From NCBI RefSeq assembly GCF_024642085.1, contig NZ_JAHEBV010000003.1:62001-126000 (forward strand): 64,000 bases of DNA. The letters run 5' to 3'. The position numbers and the translations under genes are program-made. Shown here in pieces: positions 9,317-17,060 of this stretch. The notes below the pieces were generated by a model. It was not told the DNA's origin, ran no database searches, and was given only the letters and a program-made list of their open reading frames with translations. This DNA comes from Novosphingobium sp. (GTDB lineage: Bacteria > Pseudomonadota > Alphaproteobacteria > Sphingomonadales > Sphingomonadaceae). Every line of letters begins with the position of its first letter. Within the stretch, counting starts at the first letter, position 1.

Positions 9317-9583
9317 ATGGCCAAAGAGGATCTTCTGACCCTTGATGGCCAGATTGACGAGATACTTCCGGATGGGCGCTTTGGCGTCATGCTGGAAAAC
9401 GACCACCGGATTATCGCTTACACCGCCGGGAAGATGCGCAAGTTTCGCATCCGCTCGGTGGTGGGCGACCGGGTTAAGGTCGAGATGACCCCTTACGACC
9501 TGTCCAAGGGCCGCATCGTCTTCCGGGAAAAAGGTCCCGGCGGCGGTCCAGTTGGCGGACCACGCCGTGGGGCGCGACGTTAG
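9317..9583 (+). CDS. infA: Translation initiation factor IF-1
   Basis: IF-1 binds the 30S A site during initiation. The 88-residue product shows the S1-like OB fold: [41 protein letters not shown] and [17 protein letters not shown]. It is longer than the usual 72 residues because of a basic Gly/Pro/Arg tail ([14 protein letters not shown]) that may add RNA binding. Its position right behind a cold-shock gene is not the usual infA place, so it could be a second, stress-linked IF-1; the rest of the genome would have to decide. Confidence 0.93.
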   Translation: MAKEDLLTLDGQIDEILPDGRFGVMLENDHRIIAYTAGKMRKFRIRSVVGDRVKVEMTPYDLSKGRIVFREKGPGGGPVGGPRRGARR

Positions 9584-9608
9584 GTTTTCTAAACCTGACA
9601 CGAATGAC

Positions 9609-9625
9609 GGCGCCCGCGCGGCGCC
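9609..9625. repeat. GC-only hairpin between infA and the next small gene
   Basis: GGCGCC (9609-9614) and GGCGCC (9620-9625) are self-complementary and can form a 6-bp stem with a 5-base loop. It ends just before a GAGGA ribosome-binding site at 9626-9630. No T-run follows, so it may impede translation or RNA decay rather than terminate. Confidence 0.45.
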
Positions 9626-9638
9626 GAGGATTACAGAT

Positions 9639-9782
9639 ATGATTGAATTGATTTACGCCGCGGCCCGCAGGGCCGTTCCGGCCGCCCCTGGCCACACCCG
9701 CCACCCCTTTGCCCCGCCTGCACGCCCCGGTGTGCTGAGCCGCGAAGAGTTGCGGCGGGCTGTGGCCGAAGTGATCGGCTGA
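9639..9782 (+). CDS. Small hypothetical protein (47 aa)
   Basis: ATG at 9639 is preceded by GAGGA. The product is basic and Pro/Ala-rich (AARRAVPAAPGHTRHP) and ends in a short helix REELRRAVAEVIG. No transmembrane segment and no family that I recognise. It follows infA by 55 bases in the same direction. The frame is open further upstream inside infA, but the ribosome-binding site supports this start. Confidence 0.5.
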   Translation: MIELIYAAARRAVPAAPGHTRHPFAPPARPGVLSREELRRAVAEVIG

Positions 9783-9836
9783 TACCGGGAGCCGCAGCAG
9801 CGGCCTCCACCCGACTACCCAGTAAAGGTCCCCGTC

Positions 9837-10040
9837 ATGGCACAATCGGCAAGCTACTACCTGCAACAGGCCGAAACCTGCGAGCGCGCTGCGGCGGCGA
9901 CCGAACTGGATAACCAGCGCGCAACCCTGCTGCGATCGCAAGCCGCCTGGCTGGCGCTCGCCGCGCGCGAACTGGGCATCCAGGCCGCCCGGGCCGAACG
10001 CTTGAACCAGGCAATCAAGGAAACCGACGATGTCCAGTGA
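9837..10040 (+). CDS. Small hypothetical helical protein (67 aa)
   Basis: A 67-residue, Ala-rich, all-helical protein: SYYLQQAETCERAAAAT, then NQRATLLRSQAAWLALAARE, then a third helix. The YxxxAExCxxxAxxA start is reminiscent of small alphaproteobacterial proteins of unknown function. It ends 11 bases inside the start of the next gene, which suggests coupling. Function unknown. Confidence 0.6.
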   Translation: MAQSASYYLQQAETCERAAAATELDNQRATLLRSQAAWLALAARELGIQAARAERLNQAIKETDDVQ

Positions 10041-10239
10041 TACGCTCCGCCCCTTTCTGATCAACCAGGACGGTGAAGGCAACTATCGCCTGACCGTGCG
10101 CGATATTCGCTATAACAGCCAGGGCTATCCCATCGTCACCGGGGTGATGCAGGATGAACTGTTTAAGACCGCCGCTGCCGCAAAAAGCTGGGCGCGCGAC
10201 AATTTTCAGGCCAAGGCCGGGCAATACGCCAGCAAATAG
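10030..10239 (+). CDS. Small hypothetical protein (69 aa)
   Basis: A 69-residue soluble protein with a plausible beta-alpha fold (NYRLTVRDIRYNSQGYPIVTGVM, then helix KTAAAAKSWARDNFQ). It overlaps the preceding small gene by 11 bases and shares its direction, so the pair is probably expressed together. No known family recognised. Confidence 0.6.
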   Translation: MSSDTLRPFLINQDGEGNYRLTVRDIRYNSQGYPIVTGVMQDELFKTAAAAKSWARDNFQAKAGQYASK

Positions 10240-10245
10240 CGCTGC

Positions 10246-10920
10246 TTAATGCGCCTTGCCCGCCAGCAGCGGATAGGGATTGATTGCCGTCGATGGCTGA
10301 TACCAGGTGCGCTCAGGCATCGTCATCATAATGGCGAAATGCAGGTGCGGCGCAGCCGGATTGGCGTTGCCGGTAAAGCCGACCCTGCCAATCGGGGCAC
10401 CTGCCGCGATCGCCTGCCCCTCGATCAACCCGGGGGCATAGGCATCCAGATGCGCGTAGTAATAGATCACGCGCCGGTCCGCTGAGCGGACGTAGGCGGT
10501 GATCCCGCCCAGGTTGGACCAGAACAGCTTTTCCACCGACCCTGCTGCTGCGGCTACCACTTGCGTGCCGCGCGGAGCCATGATGTCAATCGCGTCGTGG
10601 ATCCTTCCGCCAGACCGGCTTTGGGCATAGGTATCGACCAGGTCGCTCGCCCTCACACCCACCACCGGCATGGTCAATGTGCTGGCTGTGGCTGGAGGTG
10701 GTGGAGGTGTTGGAGGCGCCGTGCTGGCAGCCATGATCCGTGCAGGTGCCTGGGGTGCCTCTGCCTGCCGGACTTCCGCAACCGCTCCTGGCCGGGATAG
10801 CGAAACCGCCGGGACCTGGCGGTAATGCCACACCAAACCCGCAGAAATCCACAGGCCTGAGGTAGCAGTCGCGCTTACTGCGGCGGTCTTGATCAGGGCC
10901 GGCCAGCCGAACTGTGCCAT
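10246..10920 (-). CDS. M23 family metallopeptidase (LytM/peptidoglycan endopeptidase)
   Basis: A 224-residue secreted or membrane-anchored peptidase. An N-terminal hydrophobic helix (about 8-32) is followed by a Pro/Ala linker and an M23 domain: GRIHDAIDIMAPRGT supplies the zinc-binding His and Asp, and PHLHFAI the HxH motif, so the site looks intact. M23 enzymes cut peptidoglycan cross-bridges. I use the ATG at 10920, which lies two bases after the stop of the L,D-transpeptidase gene; the two cell-wall genes form a unit. Confidence 0.88.
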   Translation of the reverse strand: MAQFGWPALIKTAAVSATATSGLWISAGLVWHYRQVPAVSLSRPGAVAEVRQAEAPQAPARIMAASTAPPTPPPPPATASTLTMPVVGVRASDLVDTYAQSRSGGRIHDAIDIMAPRGTQVVAAAAGSVEKLFWSNLGGITAYVRSADRRVIYYYAHLDAYAPGLIEGQAIAAGAPIGRVGFTGNANPAAPHLHFAIMMTMPERTWYQPSTAINPYPLLAGKAH

Positions 10921-10922
10921 CC

Positions 10923-12128
10923 TCAGGCCTCGAACAGTACCTTGGTTGACGTACTGACCATTTGTGCCAGACGCGCCACATCCCAATTGGTCAACCGGAC
11001 ACAGCCGTGGCTTTCCGCCCGCCCGATAGTCTGCGGTTCAGGGGTGCCGTGGATGCCGTAGTGTTCCTTGCTCAGGTCGATCCAGGCGACGCCAACCGGA
11101 CCGTTCGGCCCGGGCGGCAGCATGAGCTTGTCTGCCTTGTCATTAACATCCCAGAACAGCTCAGGGTTATAGCGAAACGGCGGATTGTGCGCGACACCGA
11201 GGATCTTCCACTCACCTAGCGGCAAGGGGTCGTGGCCCGAACCCATCGTCGCTGTAAACATCCCGACCAGCTTGTTGTCCGCATCGTAGGCTTTAAGTGT
11301 GCCCTTGCTTTTGCTGACGACGATCCGCGCCGCTTTGGGTTGGCTGGTGCCCACACCCAGCATGGCCAACGTATCACGCCACTTTGCCTCACCGACCTGG
11401 CTTGCATCCAGAGCATCTGCGCCCACATTCGGCACACGTATTTGCTGGCCCGCGCGGACAAAGCTGGACGCAGGTGTTTCGCTGCCCGTCGCGTCCGGCA
11501 CGGCAATTGGGTTTTTTAACGGAGTGCCCGTCGATCCGGATGGTGCCGAAGAACCTGCTGGCATACCGCCCGGATTTAGCGCTTTGAGAGTGTCGATTGT
11601 AGTGTGGAACCGCTCGGCCAGCTGTTCGTCAAGCGATGTATAAGCCATCTTTTCCAGCTTGGCCTGTTCTTCGGCCTTTTTTGGTATCGGCATGAATGGA
11701 CCCGCGGCAAAGGCTTCCGGTATTGTCACCACGCGGGTCGCCGGTATGTTGCGCCATTGCTCCAGTTTCACTTTTGTCGGCTCGTCCAGTTTACCGGTCA
11801 GCGGCAAATCGTTGGCTTCCTGAAAGCCCAGTATCGCGTTGCGCGTAGACAGCCCGTCCTTGCCGTCGACAACCCCTGGCGTGAACCCCATGCGGTCGAG
11901 CACAACCTGTGCTTGCATGACCGGGCGCGGCTGATCGTCGGCCAATTCGGCTGGCAAGGCGGCCCCCGGCTCAAGGTCACGGGCAGCAAGCGGATCAGCG
12001 ACGGGCTGGGTTTGACCGGCGATCGGTGCAGACCCCTTTTCCTGCGCGTCAGGCTGGTTCGTCATCATGTTGCAAGCCGCTATCGACAGCAAGATCGGCA
12101 AAGTGGCAAAGGCAGGGACCGAGCGCAT
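10923..12128 (-). CDS. L,D-transpeptidase with peptidoglycan-binding domain (lipoprotein)
   Basis: A 401-residue cell-wall enzyme. The N-terminus ends in a lipobox (SIAAC), so the mature protein is probably lipidated at Cys19. Next come a PG_binding_1-type segment (about 65-115, QVVLDRMGFTPGVVDGKDG), a LysM-like or linker region, and a C-terminal YkuD domain with the catalytic signature HGT...SHGCVRL (Cys about 376). YkuD enzymes form 3-3 peptidoglycan cross-links or attach lipoproteins. It is followed by the M23 gene on the same strand. Confidence 0.92.
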   Translation of the reverse strand: MRSVPAFATLPILLSIAACNMMTNQPDAQEKGSAPIAGQTQPVADPLAARDLEPGAALPAELADDQPRPVMQAQVVLDRMGFTPGVVDGKDGLSTRNAILGFQEANDLPLTGKLDEPTKVKLEQWRNIPATRVVTIPEAFAAGPFMPIPKKAEEQAKLEKMAYTSLDEQLAERFHTTIDTLKALNPGGMPAGSSAPSGSTGTPLKNPIAVPDATGSETPASSFVRAGQQIRVPNVGADALDASQVGEAKWRDTLAMLGVGTSQPKAARIVVSKSKGTLKAYDADNKLVGMFTATMGSGHDPLPLGEWKILGVAHNPPFRYNPELFWDVNDKADKLMLPPGPNGPVGVAWIDLSKEHYGIHGTPEPQTIGRAESHGCVRLTNWDVARLAQMVSTSTKVLFEA

Positions 12129-12225
12129 CTGATATCCTTGGCAAGCGCCGCATTTGCGGCATCTGCCGGATACAACGCTTCAAGCGACACAAGGCTCCTT
12201 TAAAATGGCCTGATGATCGTGCAGC

Positions 12226-12732
12226 TCAGCGTTGACCCGGATTAATGAACGCCAACCCGATAAATCCGCCGGTGCGCCAGCGCACTTCTACAGGATGGAC
12301 CGAGCCGTCTTCTAGTTCGACGAGCATTTCCTTGCTGCTGAATACCTCTTCGATCGCCTCTCCTTTCAAGCCGCCGGCAGAAATATCCTCGATGGCGAAG
12401 GCGCGCGGTGCACCGTCGATGTGGAGCGTCAACACGCAGCCATCAGCGGGTTGCCGTTTGTCACTACGGCGTTCGCGGTATGGCTTGCCGCCGGCTACCA
12501 GATGCAGCGCAACCTGCTTGTGGCCAACAGGATCGAGCCCCATGGAAGCGGCTTCTGCCAACGGCAGCGCTGTGCCGCAGCGAGCGCATTCGGCGGTGAT
12601 CCTGCCAACTAGCCAGTTGACGCCGTGGCATCCCGGGCAATGGTTGATCGTGTCGGCGTGAAACAGCACCTGATAACCACGGGCGCTTGCCTTGCCGCCG
12701 CCGAAAGGCGGGATCGATGAATGCGCATTCAT
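12226..12732 (-). CDS. Zinc-ribbon PilZ domain protein
   Basis: A 168-residue protein with two parts. Residues about 30-56 hold a CPGC...CARC pair, a likely zinc ribbon. The second part (about 85-165) is a PilZ domain with both c-di-GMP-binding motifs: RSDKR (RxxxR) and DISAGG (DxSxxG). It therefore probably senses c-di-GMP; a GGDEF-EAL enzyme lies 10 kb away. I take the ATG at 12732, 19 codons inside the longest frame, because the sequence before it has no family character. Output unknown. Confidence 0.8.
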   Translation of the reverse strand: MNAHSSIPPFGGGKASARGYQVLFHADTINHCPGCHGVNWLVGRITAECARCGTALPLAEAASMGLDPVGHKQVALHLVAGGKPYRERRSDKRQPADGCVLTLHIDGAPRAFAIEDISAGGLKGEAIEEVFSSKEMLVELEDGSVHPVEVRWRTGGFIGLAFINPGQR

Positions 12733-12817
12733 GGCGGGTATCCTTGCCAGCCCTGTAATCAGCGCAGAATAGCTGCTGCCTATTGCCAAGACTTTAACCC
12801 GGTTTTCACCGTGGTAC

Positions 12818-13858
12818 TCAAGCGCCCATCTGTCTGTCCAGCAGTCCGTGCTTTTTCATGCAGTGACGCAGCTGATCATAGGTCAATCCCAGCGCCTTGG
12901 CTGTCTGGCGCTGATTATAGCGGTTGCGGCCCAAGGCGTGTTCAACAATCGCCCGTTCATGCGCATCGACCGCAATGCGCAGATCCGAAATCGAATCGAA
13001 ATGCGGTGAAGAATTGGGCTGGGGTGCCTCAAAATCGGAAGCCTGCGCGACCTGTGCGTCGGCGCGGGGCGGCGGTGCGGGTTTCCACGGGCTGTCGAAT
13101 GGGTCGAATTGGATGTAGCCGACCGGTCGGTCCCAATCGTCCCAGCGATAAACCGCCCGTTCGACCACGTTTCTCAGTTCGCGGACATTGCCGGGCCAAG
13201 GGTAGTCTTCCAGCGAACGCATCGCCAACTCGGAAAAGCCGGGCCATTCCTCCCAGCGCAGTTCAGTAGCCATGCGCCGCCCGAAAAAGTCCGACAGCAC
13301 AGGAATATCGCCTTCGCGTGCCCGCAGCGGTGGCAGGGTAATAACGTCGAAGCTCAGCCGATCGAGCAGGTCGGCGCGAAATCGGCCCTGCTGGGCCAGT
13401 CGGGGCAAATCTTCATTGGTGGCCGCCACAATACGGACATCCACCTGGATCGCGCGAGATGATCCGATGCGGGTCACCTCGCCATATTCAACCGCACGCA
13501 GCAGACGTTCCTGTGCGCCCATCGACAACGTCGCCAGTTCGTCGAGAAAAAGCGTCCCTTTGTCGGCTTCCTCAAACCGTCCGGCACGCGCTCTGGTAGC
13601 ACCGGTGAAGGCTCCCTGCTCATGACCGAACAATTCCGCCTCGATCAGTGTTTCCGGCAAAGCTGCACAGTTCAGCGTGACCAGCGGTTCGCCCCATCGC
13701 TTGGACAAGCGGTGGAGGCGTTCGGCGACGAGTTCCTTACCGGTCCCACGCTCACCGATCACCAGAACAGGACGGCGCATCGGCGCCGCCCGGCTGGTGC
13801 GATCTACGGCATCAAGGAAGGCCTCGGACTGACCGAGGAACTGAACGTCCCGCTCCAT
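12818..13858 (-). CDS. pspF: Phage shock operon transcriptional activator PspF
   Basis: A 346-residue sigma-54 enhancer-binding protein without an N-terminal sensor domain, as in PspF. It begins MERDVQFLGQSEAF, with Walker A GERGTGKE (35-42), the sigma-54 contact loop GAFTGA (82-87), Walker B GTLFLDEL, and a C-terminal Fis-type helix-turn-helix (NQRQTAKALGLTYDQLRHCM). In E. coli PspA restrains PspF until envelope stress. The gene diverges from the psp operon, and a consensus sigma-54 promoter lies in the intergenic space. Confidence 0.95.
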   Translation of the reverse strand: MERDVQFLGQSEAFLDAVDRTSRAAPMRRPVLVIGERGTGKELVAERLHRLSKRWGEPLVTLNCAALPETLIEAELFGHEQGAFTGATRARAGRFEEADKGTLFLDELATLSMGAQERLLRAVEYGEVTRIGSSRAIQVDVRIVAATNEDLPRLAQQGRFRADLLDRLSFDVITLPPLRAREGDIPVLSDFFGRRMATELRWEEWPGFSELAMRSLEDYPWPGNVRELRNVVERAVYRWDDWDRPVGYIQFDPFDSPWKPAPPPRADAQVAQASDFEAPQPNSSPHFDSISDLRIAVDAHERAIVEHALGRNRYNQRQTAKALGLTYDQLRHCMKKHGLLDRQMGA

Positions 13859-13958
13859 GCCCAACATATAGCAAATATCACCAACAAGGCGCAACGGCCA
13901 CCACATGTTGTTCGTCGAATACCGCAGAAATCGTCAGCTATGCGGGATGCCGGTAATT

Positions 13959-13974
13959 TGGCACGCGCCTTGCT
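13959..13974 (+). promoter_or_regulatory. Sigma-54 promoter of the psp operon
   Basis: TGGCAC (13959-13964), five bases, TTGCT (13970-13974): a full match to the sigma-54 consensus TGGCACN5TTGCW. The expected start lies about 25 bases before the ATG at 14010. With pspF divergent next to it, this is the obvious PspF-controlled promoter. Confidence 0.9.
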
Positions 13975-14009
13975 GTTAGGTGAACAAGCACCAATCCCGC
14001 GAGGACATT

Positions 14010-14168
14010 ATGTTCACCAACACCTCTTTCGCCGCTACCAAACTCGACAAGGCAATCGTGATTTCCATCGCCGCGATGCTGACGATGAACATCTTTGTTC
14101 TAACCCAGCAACATGCCGCCCAGGCCATAGCGGCTGTTCCAGCCCCTTCAGCAACCGCCCAGGCCTGA
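14010..14168 (+). CDS. Small membrane leader peptide of the psp operon (52 aa)
   Basis: First gene after the sigma-54 promoter, with a GAGGA box before ATG 14010. The 52 residues have a polar start (MFTNTSFAATKLDK), one hydrophobic helix (AIVISIAAMLTMNIFVL) and an Ala/Pro tail. It resembles the small peptide at 27562-27702, which also starts a sigma-54 transcript ahead of a PspC gene: both have an NTxF..TK start, one helix and an AQAIAA/PQAAAA tail. Function unknown; an exported stress peptide is conceivable. Confidence 0.6.
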   Translation: MFTNTSFAATKLDKAIVISIAAMLTMNIFVLTQQHAAQAIAAVPAPSATAQA

Positions 14169-14413
14169 GGGATACGCTCGTGATCAACGAACCCTTAGAC
14201 ACCAATGACCCCCTTGGGCCGGAACGCGCCGACCCCCCTGCAGGAGAGAACCAGTCCCCTCGCCTGCCCCGCGTTCCGGCCCATTCCACACCGTCAACCT
14301 CGGGCGGCGTTGCCCCGGATACCTCGTTCGGTTTCGGTCGTCGTCATGCGCGTCTGGACGCAGAAGTGGACCGTCTGCGCCGTTCCCCTACCCCAACCCT
14401 TGGAGCACCCTTG

Positions 14414-15124
14414 ATGGGCATATTTAACCGCACCCGTGACATCATTGCCGCCAATTTCAACGAATTGCTCGACAAGGCTGACGATCCTTCAAAGATGATC
14501 CGGATGATTATCCTCGAGATGGAGGAAACGCTGGTAGAAGTTCGCGCCAGCGCTGCGCGTACTATTGCCGATCAGAAGGAAATGCATCGCCACACAGTCA
14601 AGCTCGATCAATTGCAGGCTGACTGGGCGGACAAGGCCCAGCTGGCGCTGTCCAAGGATCGCGAGGATTTGGCCCGCGCCGCTCTGGTCGAAAAGAAGAA
14701 GGCAGCCGATATGGCCGACCAGCTCAAGACCGAGATTACTGTGCTGGATGACGCTCTGCGCGCGTATGAAATCGACATCGAAAAACTGCAGACACGACTG
14801 CGCGAAGCCCGCAGCCGTCAGACCGCCATCGCCGCACGGCTTGAAAGCGCCGAAAACCGGGTCAAGCTGCGCACTCTGCTGGCAAGCGAACGGGTTGATG
14901 AGGCGATGTCGCGGTTCGACCAGCTGGAACGCCGGGTCGACTATGCCGAAGGCCGCGCCGACGCGCTGAGCCTGGCCGACGGCACCAAGCAGCCCAGCCT
15001 GGCGGACGAGATCGCCGCCCTGGCCGGGCAGGACAAGATCGATGAAGAGCTCGAGGAAATGAAGCGCGCGCTTCAGGCGCAGAACAGTTCCGTTTCGCCG
15101 AGCCAAGACAAGAAGGAAGATTGA
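14414..15124 (+). CDS. pspA: Phage shock protein A
   Basis: A 236-residue PspA/Vipp1 (ESCRT-III-like) protein that binds stressed inner membrane and, in E. coli, inhibits PspF. It starts MGIFNRTRDIIAANFNELLDKADDP, the amphipathic membrane-binding helix, followed by long coiled-coil helices. The frame is open far upstream, even through a possible GTG at 14180, but the family start and a GGAG box at 14402-14405 support ATG 14414. The 245 bases before it hold no clear second gene; pspB follows after three bases. Confidence 0.95.
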   Translation: MGIFNRTRDIIAANFNELLDKADDPSKMIRMIILEMEETLVEVRASAARTIADQKEMHRHTVKLDQLQADWADKAQLALSKDREDLARAALVEKKKAADMADQLKTEITVLDDALRAYEIDIEKLQTRLREARSRQTAIAARLESAENRVKLRTLLASERVDEAMSRFDQLERRVDYAEGRADALSLADGTKQPSLADEIAALAGQDKIDEELEEMKRALQAQNSSVSPSQDKKED

Positions 15125-15127
15125 GCC

Positions 15128-15430
15128 GTGTTTCCGAGCGAACTTATTATTGTCCCGGTAATCTTCATCGGGCTGCCGTGGATCATCATGCATTACGTCA
15201 CCAAGTGGAAGACGGCCGCGACCATCACCACCGATGACGAGGCCCTGCTGGACGAACTGTACCAGCTGGCCCGCCGCCTGGACGAACGGATGGACACCGT
15301 GGAGCGTCTTGTTTCGGCCGACAATCCAGCTTTCAAGCCCGCGCGCATCCAGCACGACCGCGACGTTGACAACCAGCCCCTGCGCGAACTCGATCGCCTG
15401 GTGGCCGAGACACGAGGAACCCGCAAATGA
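15128..15430 (+). CDS. pspB: Phage shock protein B
   Basis: A 100-residue inner-membrane protein, longer than E. coli PspB by a C-terminal extension. One transmembrane helix (about 4-23) is followed by a coiled coil DELYQLARRLDERMDTVERLVSAD, which carries the PspB signature around ERxxTxERhhxxD. With PspC it relays envelope stress by relieving PspA inhibition of PspF. It lies three bases after pspA and overlaps pspC by four. Confidence 0.93.
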   Translation: MFPSELIIVPVIFIGLPWIIMHYVTKWKTAATITTDDEALLDELYQLARRLDERMDTVERLVSADNPAFKPARIQHDRDVDNQPLRELDRLVAETRGTRK

Positions 15431-15804
15431 CCGATTCACGCACCACCTTGTACCGCGACAAGCAGAACGCGAAGCTGATGGGCGTGTGTTCCGGCATTGC
15501 CGACTACACCGGCGTCAACGCCTTGTGGATCCGGCTGGCCGCGATCACCCTGCTGATCATGACCGGCGGATCGATCATCCCGTTCTACTTCATAGCCGGG
15601 CTGCTGCTGAACAAGAAGCCGCAGCACCTGTATGTCGACCGCGAAGAGCAGCAGTACTGGCAGCGCGTCCGGCAGTCGCCCGCCCGGACTGCGCGTGAAG
15701 TGCGTTCGCGCTTTCGCGACATCGACCGCCGCCTGGCCGAAGTGGAAACCTACTACGTCACGAGCAACCCGCGCCTGTCCGCCGAAATCGAGCGGCTGCG
15801 CTAA
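15427..15804 (+). CDS. pspC: Phage shock protein C
   Basis: A 125-residue PspC-domain membrane protein: LYRDKQNAKLMGVCSGIADYTGV is the family signature (about 9-31), followed by hydrophobic segments between about 33 and 64, and a cytoplasmic or periplasmic charged coiled coil to the end. It starts with an ATGA overlap of pspB. PspC senses secretin or membrane stress with PspB. A run of PspB-like genes follows. Confidence 0.93.
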   Translation: MTDSRTTLYRDKQNAKLMGVCSGIADYTGVNALWIRLAAITLLIMTGGSIIPFYFIAGLLLNKKPQHLYVDREEQQYWQRVRQSPARTAREVRSRFRDIDRRLAEVETYYVTSNPRLSAEIERLR

Positions 15805-15830
15805 GCCATTCCTGAGGGGGAGTACGTACA

Positions 15831-16118
15831 ATGGATGCCGGTTCGATTGGCGCCCTGATCCCGATCTTTGCCCTGTGCATTCCGATCGTGGCGATCTGGA
15901 CCAAGCACAAGCAGAAGATTGTCGAGATGGAAATTCGGACGACTGCGGAAAAGGCGGCGCAATATGCAACGCAGAACACCGCACTGGAAGACCGGGTCCG
16001 CGTGCTCGAGCGCATAGTCACGGACAAGGGCTATGACGTCGCCACACAGATCGAGGCGCTGCGCGATGCGCGCAAGGTCGACGCGCTGCTTGATCACCGC
16101 GACAAGGAGCAAAACTGA
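15831..16118 (+). CDS. PspB-like small membrane protein A
   Basis: 95 residues: one transmembrane helix (about 8-23), a charged helix, then the motif ALEDRVRVLERIVTDKGYDVATQIEALRDAR. The same C-terminal pattern (R-h-x-V-L-E-R-I-x-T-D ... QIExLRD) recurs in the next genes and resembles the PspB coiled coil. It follows pspC by 26 bases behind a GGGGGAG ribosome-binding site and overlaps gene B by one base. I infer a role with PspA/PspC; no function is established from sequence. Confidence 0.75.
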   Translation: MDAGSIGALIPIFALCIPIVAIWTKHKQKIVEMEIRTTAEKAAQYATQNTALEDRVRVLERIVTDKGYDVATQIEALRDARKVDALLDHRDKEQN

Positions 16119-16411
16119 TGGAATTTGGCGATTTCATGGGCTTAGCGGCCGTGGTGATTGGCTTTATATCGATCACCGGCATCCTGACTGGCGCTTACAA
16201 GAGCAAGCTTCGAGTACGTGAGCGCGAGTTGGAACTGCAGATCATGCAAGCCAACAGGAACGCCGAAAAAGCACCACCAGCCACTGCGAGAATTGAGCAG
16301 CGTCTACGCGTCTTGGAGCGCATTGCGACCGATGCCGCCGCCGACAAGGGGCCTAACCTGGCCGAACAGATCGAACAATTGCGCGACGCGCGACAGACAG
16401 AGGTACTGTGA
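16118..16411 (+). CDS. PspB-like small membrane protein B
   Basis: 97 residues: a transmembrane helix (about 8-26), a highly charged segment KLRVRERELELQ, and the shared tail [15 protein letters not shown]...LAEQIEQLRDAR. Its ATG uses the last base of gene A's stop (TGATG). The KxRxRELE element is also seen in gene E, so B and E may be the closest pair. Probably a paralogue of PspB; not in the classical psp operon. Confidence 0.75.
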   Translation: MEFGDFMGLAAVVIGFISITGILTGAYKSKLRVRERELELQIMQANRNAEKAPPATARIEQRLRVLERIATDAAADKGPNLAEQIEQLRDARQTEVL

Positions 16412-16412
16412 C

Positions 16413-16742
16413 GTGGACGGGGATGTCTTCAACATTGTCGTCATGGGCATCATCGCTGCCAGCCTGGTCACGGGCGCCGGGATCGCTGCGTGGATTTATA
16501 CCACCCGGATGCGGATCAAAAACGGCTATCCGCTTAACGGAGCATGGGGGCAAAGCGTTTATCCCAAGGTAACGACCGAGGAAGTTGAACGGATCAAACT
16601 GCTCAGCAACGAACATGCCCAGCTGCGCGCTGAACTCGGTTCGGTAAAGGATCGCCTGGCAACGGCTGAACGGATCGTCACCGACGGCGGCTATGCACTG
16701 ACCCACCAGATCGAAGCCCTGCGCGACTTGCCGAAGAACTGA
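16413..16742 (+). CDS. PspB-like small membrane protein C (GTG start)
   Basis: 109 residues from GTG at 16413, one base after the stop of gene B; an ATG at 16443 is the alternative. A transmembrane helix (about 8-28) is followed by an insert MRIKNGYPLNGAWGQSVYP that the neighbours lack, then a long coiled coil with the shared end LATAERIVTD...THQIEALRDLPKN. The RIKNGY element aligns with KIQHGM in gene D. The most divergent member of the array. Confidence 0.7.
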   Translation: MDGDVFNIVVMGIIAASLVTGAGIAAWIYTTRMRIKNGYPLNGAWGQSVYPKVTTEEVERIKLLSNEHAQLRAELGSVKDRLATAERIVTDGGYALTHQIEALRDLPKN

Positions 16743-16755
16743 AGGAGTTAAAGAC

Positions 16756-17034
16756 ATGAGTGGAGGCGTCGTTGCCATTGTTATCGTCGCGATCATCACC
16801 AGCATGATCGTGCGCCTGGTCAAGATCCAGCATGGCATGAATCCGGATCGCCGGCACCGCCGTGGCCAGAGTCAGGCTCTGCTCGATCCGGCCCAGCCGA
16901 CCTTGCGCGAACAGGAACTGCAGCGGGAGGTCGAAGACCTGCGCGAACGCATTCACGTGCTGGAACGCATCGCTACCGATGACCGCAAACCACAGGCCTT
17001 GGCAGACGAAATCGAAAGGCTGCGCGACCGTTAA
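16756..17034 (+). CDS. PspB-like small membrane protein D
   Basis: 92 residues with a very hydrophobic start (GGVVAIVIVAIITSMIVRLV), a basic turn (IQHGMNPDRRHRRG), then a coiled coil ending DLRERIHVLERIATDDRKPQALADEIERLRDR, nearly the same tail as A and B. An AAGGAG box lies before the ATG. Fourth of five such genes in a row; spacing 13 bases. Confidence 0.75.
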   Translation: MSGGVVAIVIVAIITSMIVRLVKIQHGMNPDRRHRRGQSQALLDPAQPTLREQELQREVEDLRERIHVLERIATDDRKPQALADEIERLRDR

Positions 17035-17060
17035 GGCCGCAGCGCAAGGGAGCAACCGCA

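Noticed and set aside
13622..14413. Upstream extension of the pspA frame, including a possible GTG at 14180
   Set aside because: The extension overlaps pspF and the leader peptide; PspA homology and a GGAG box support ATG 14414.
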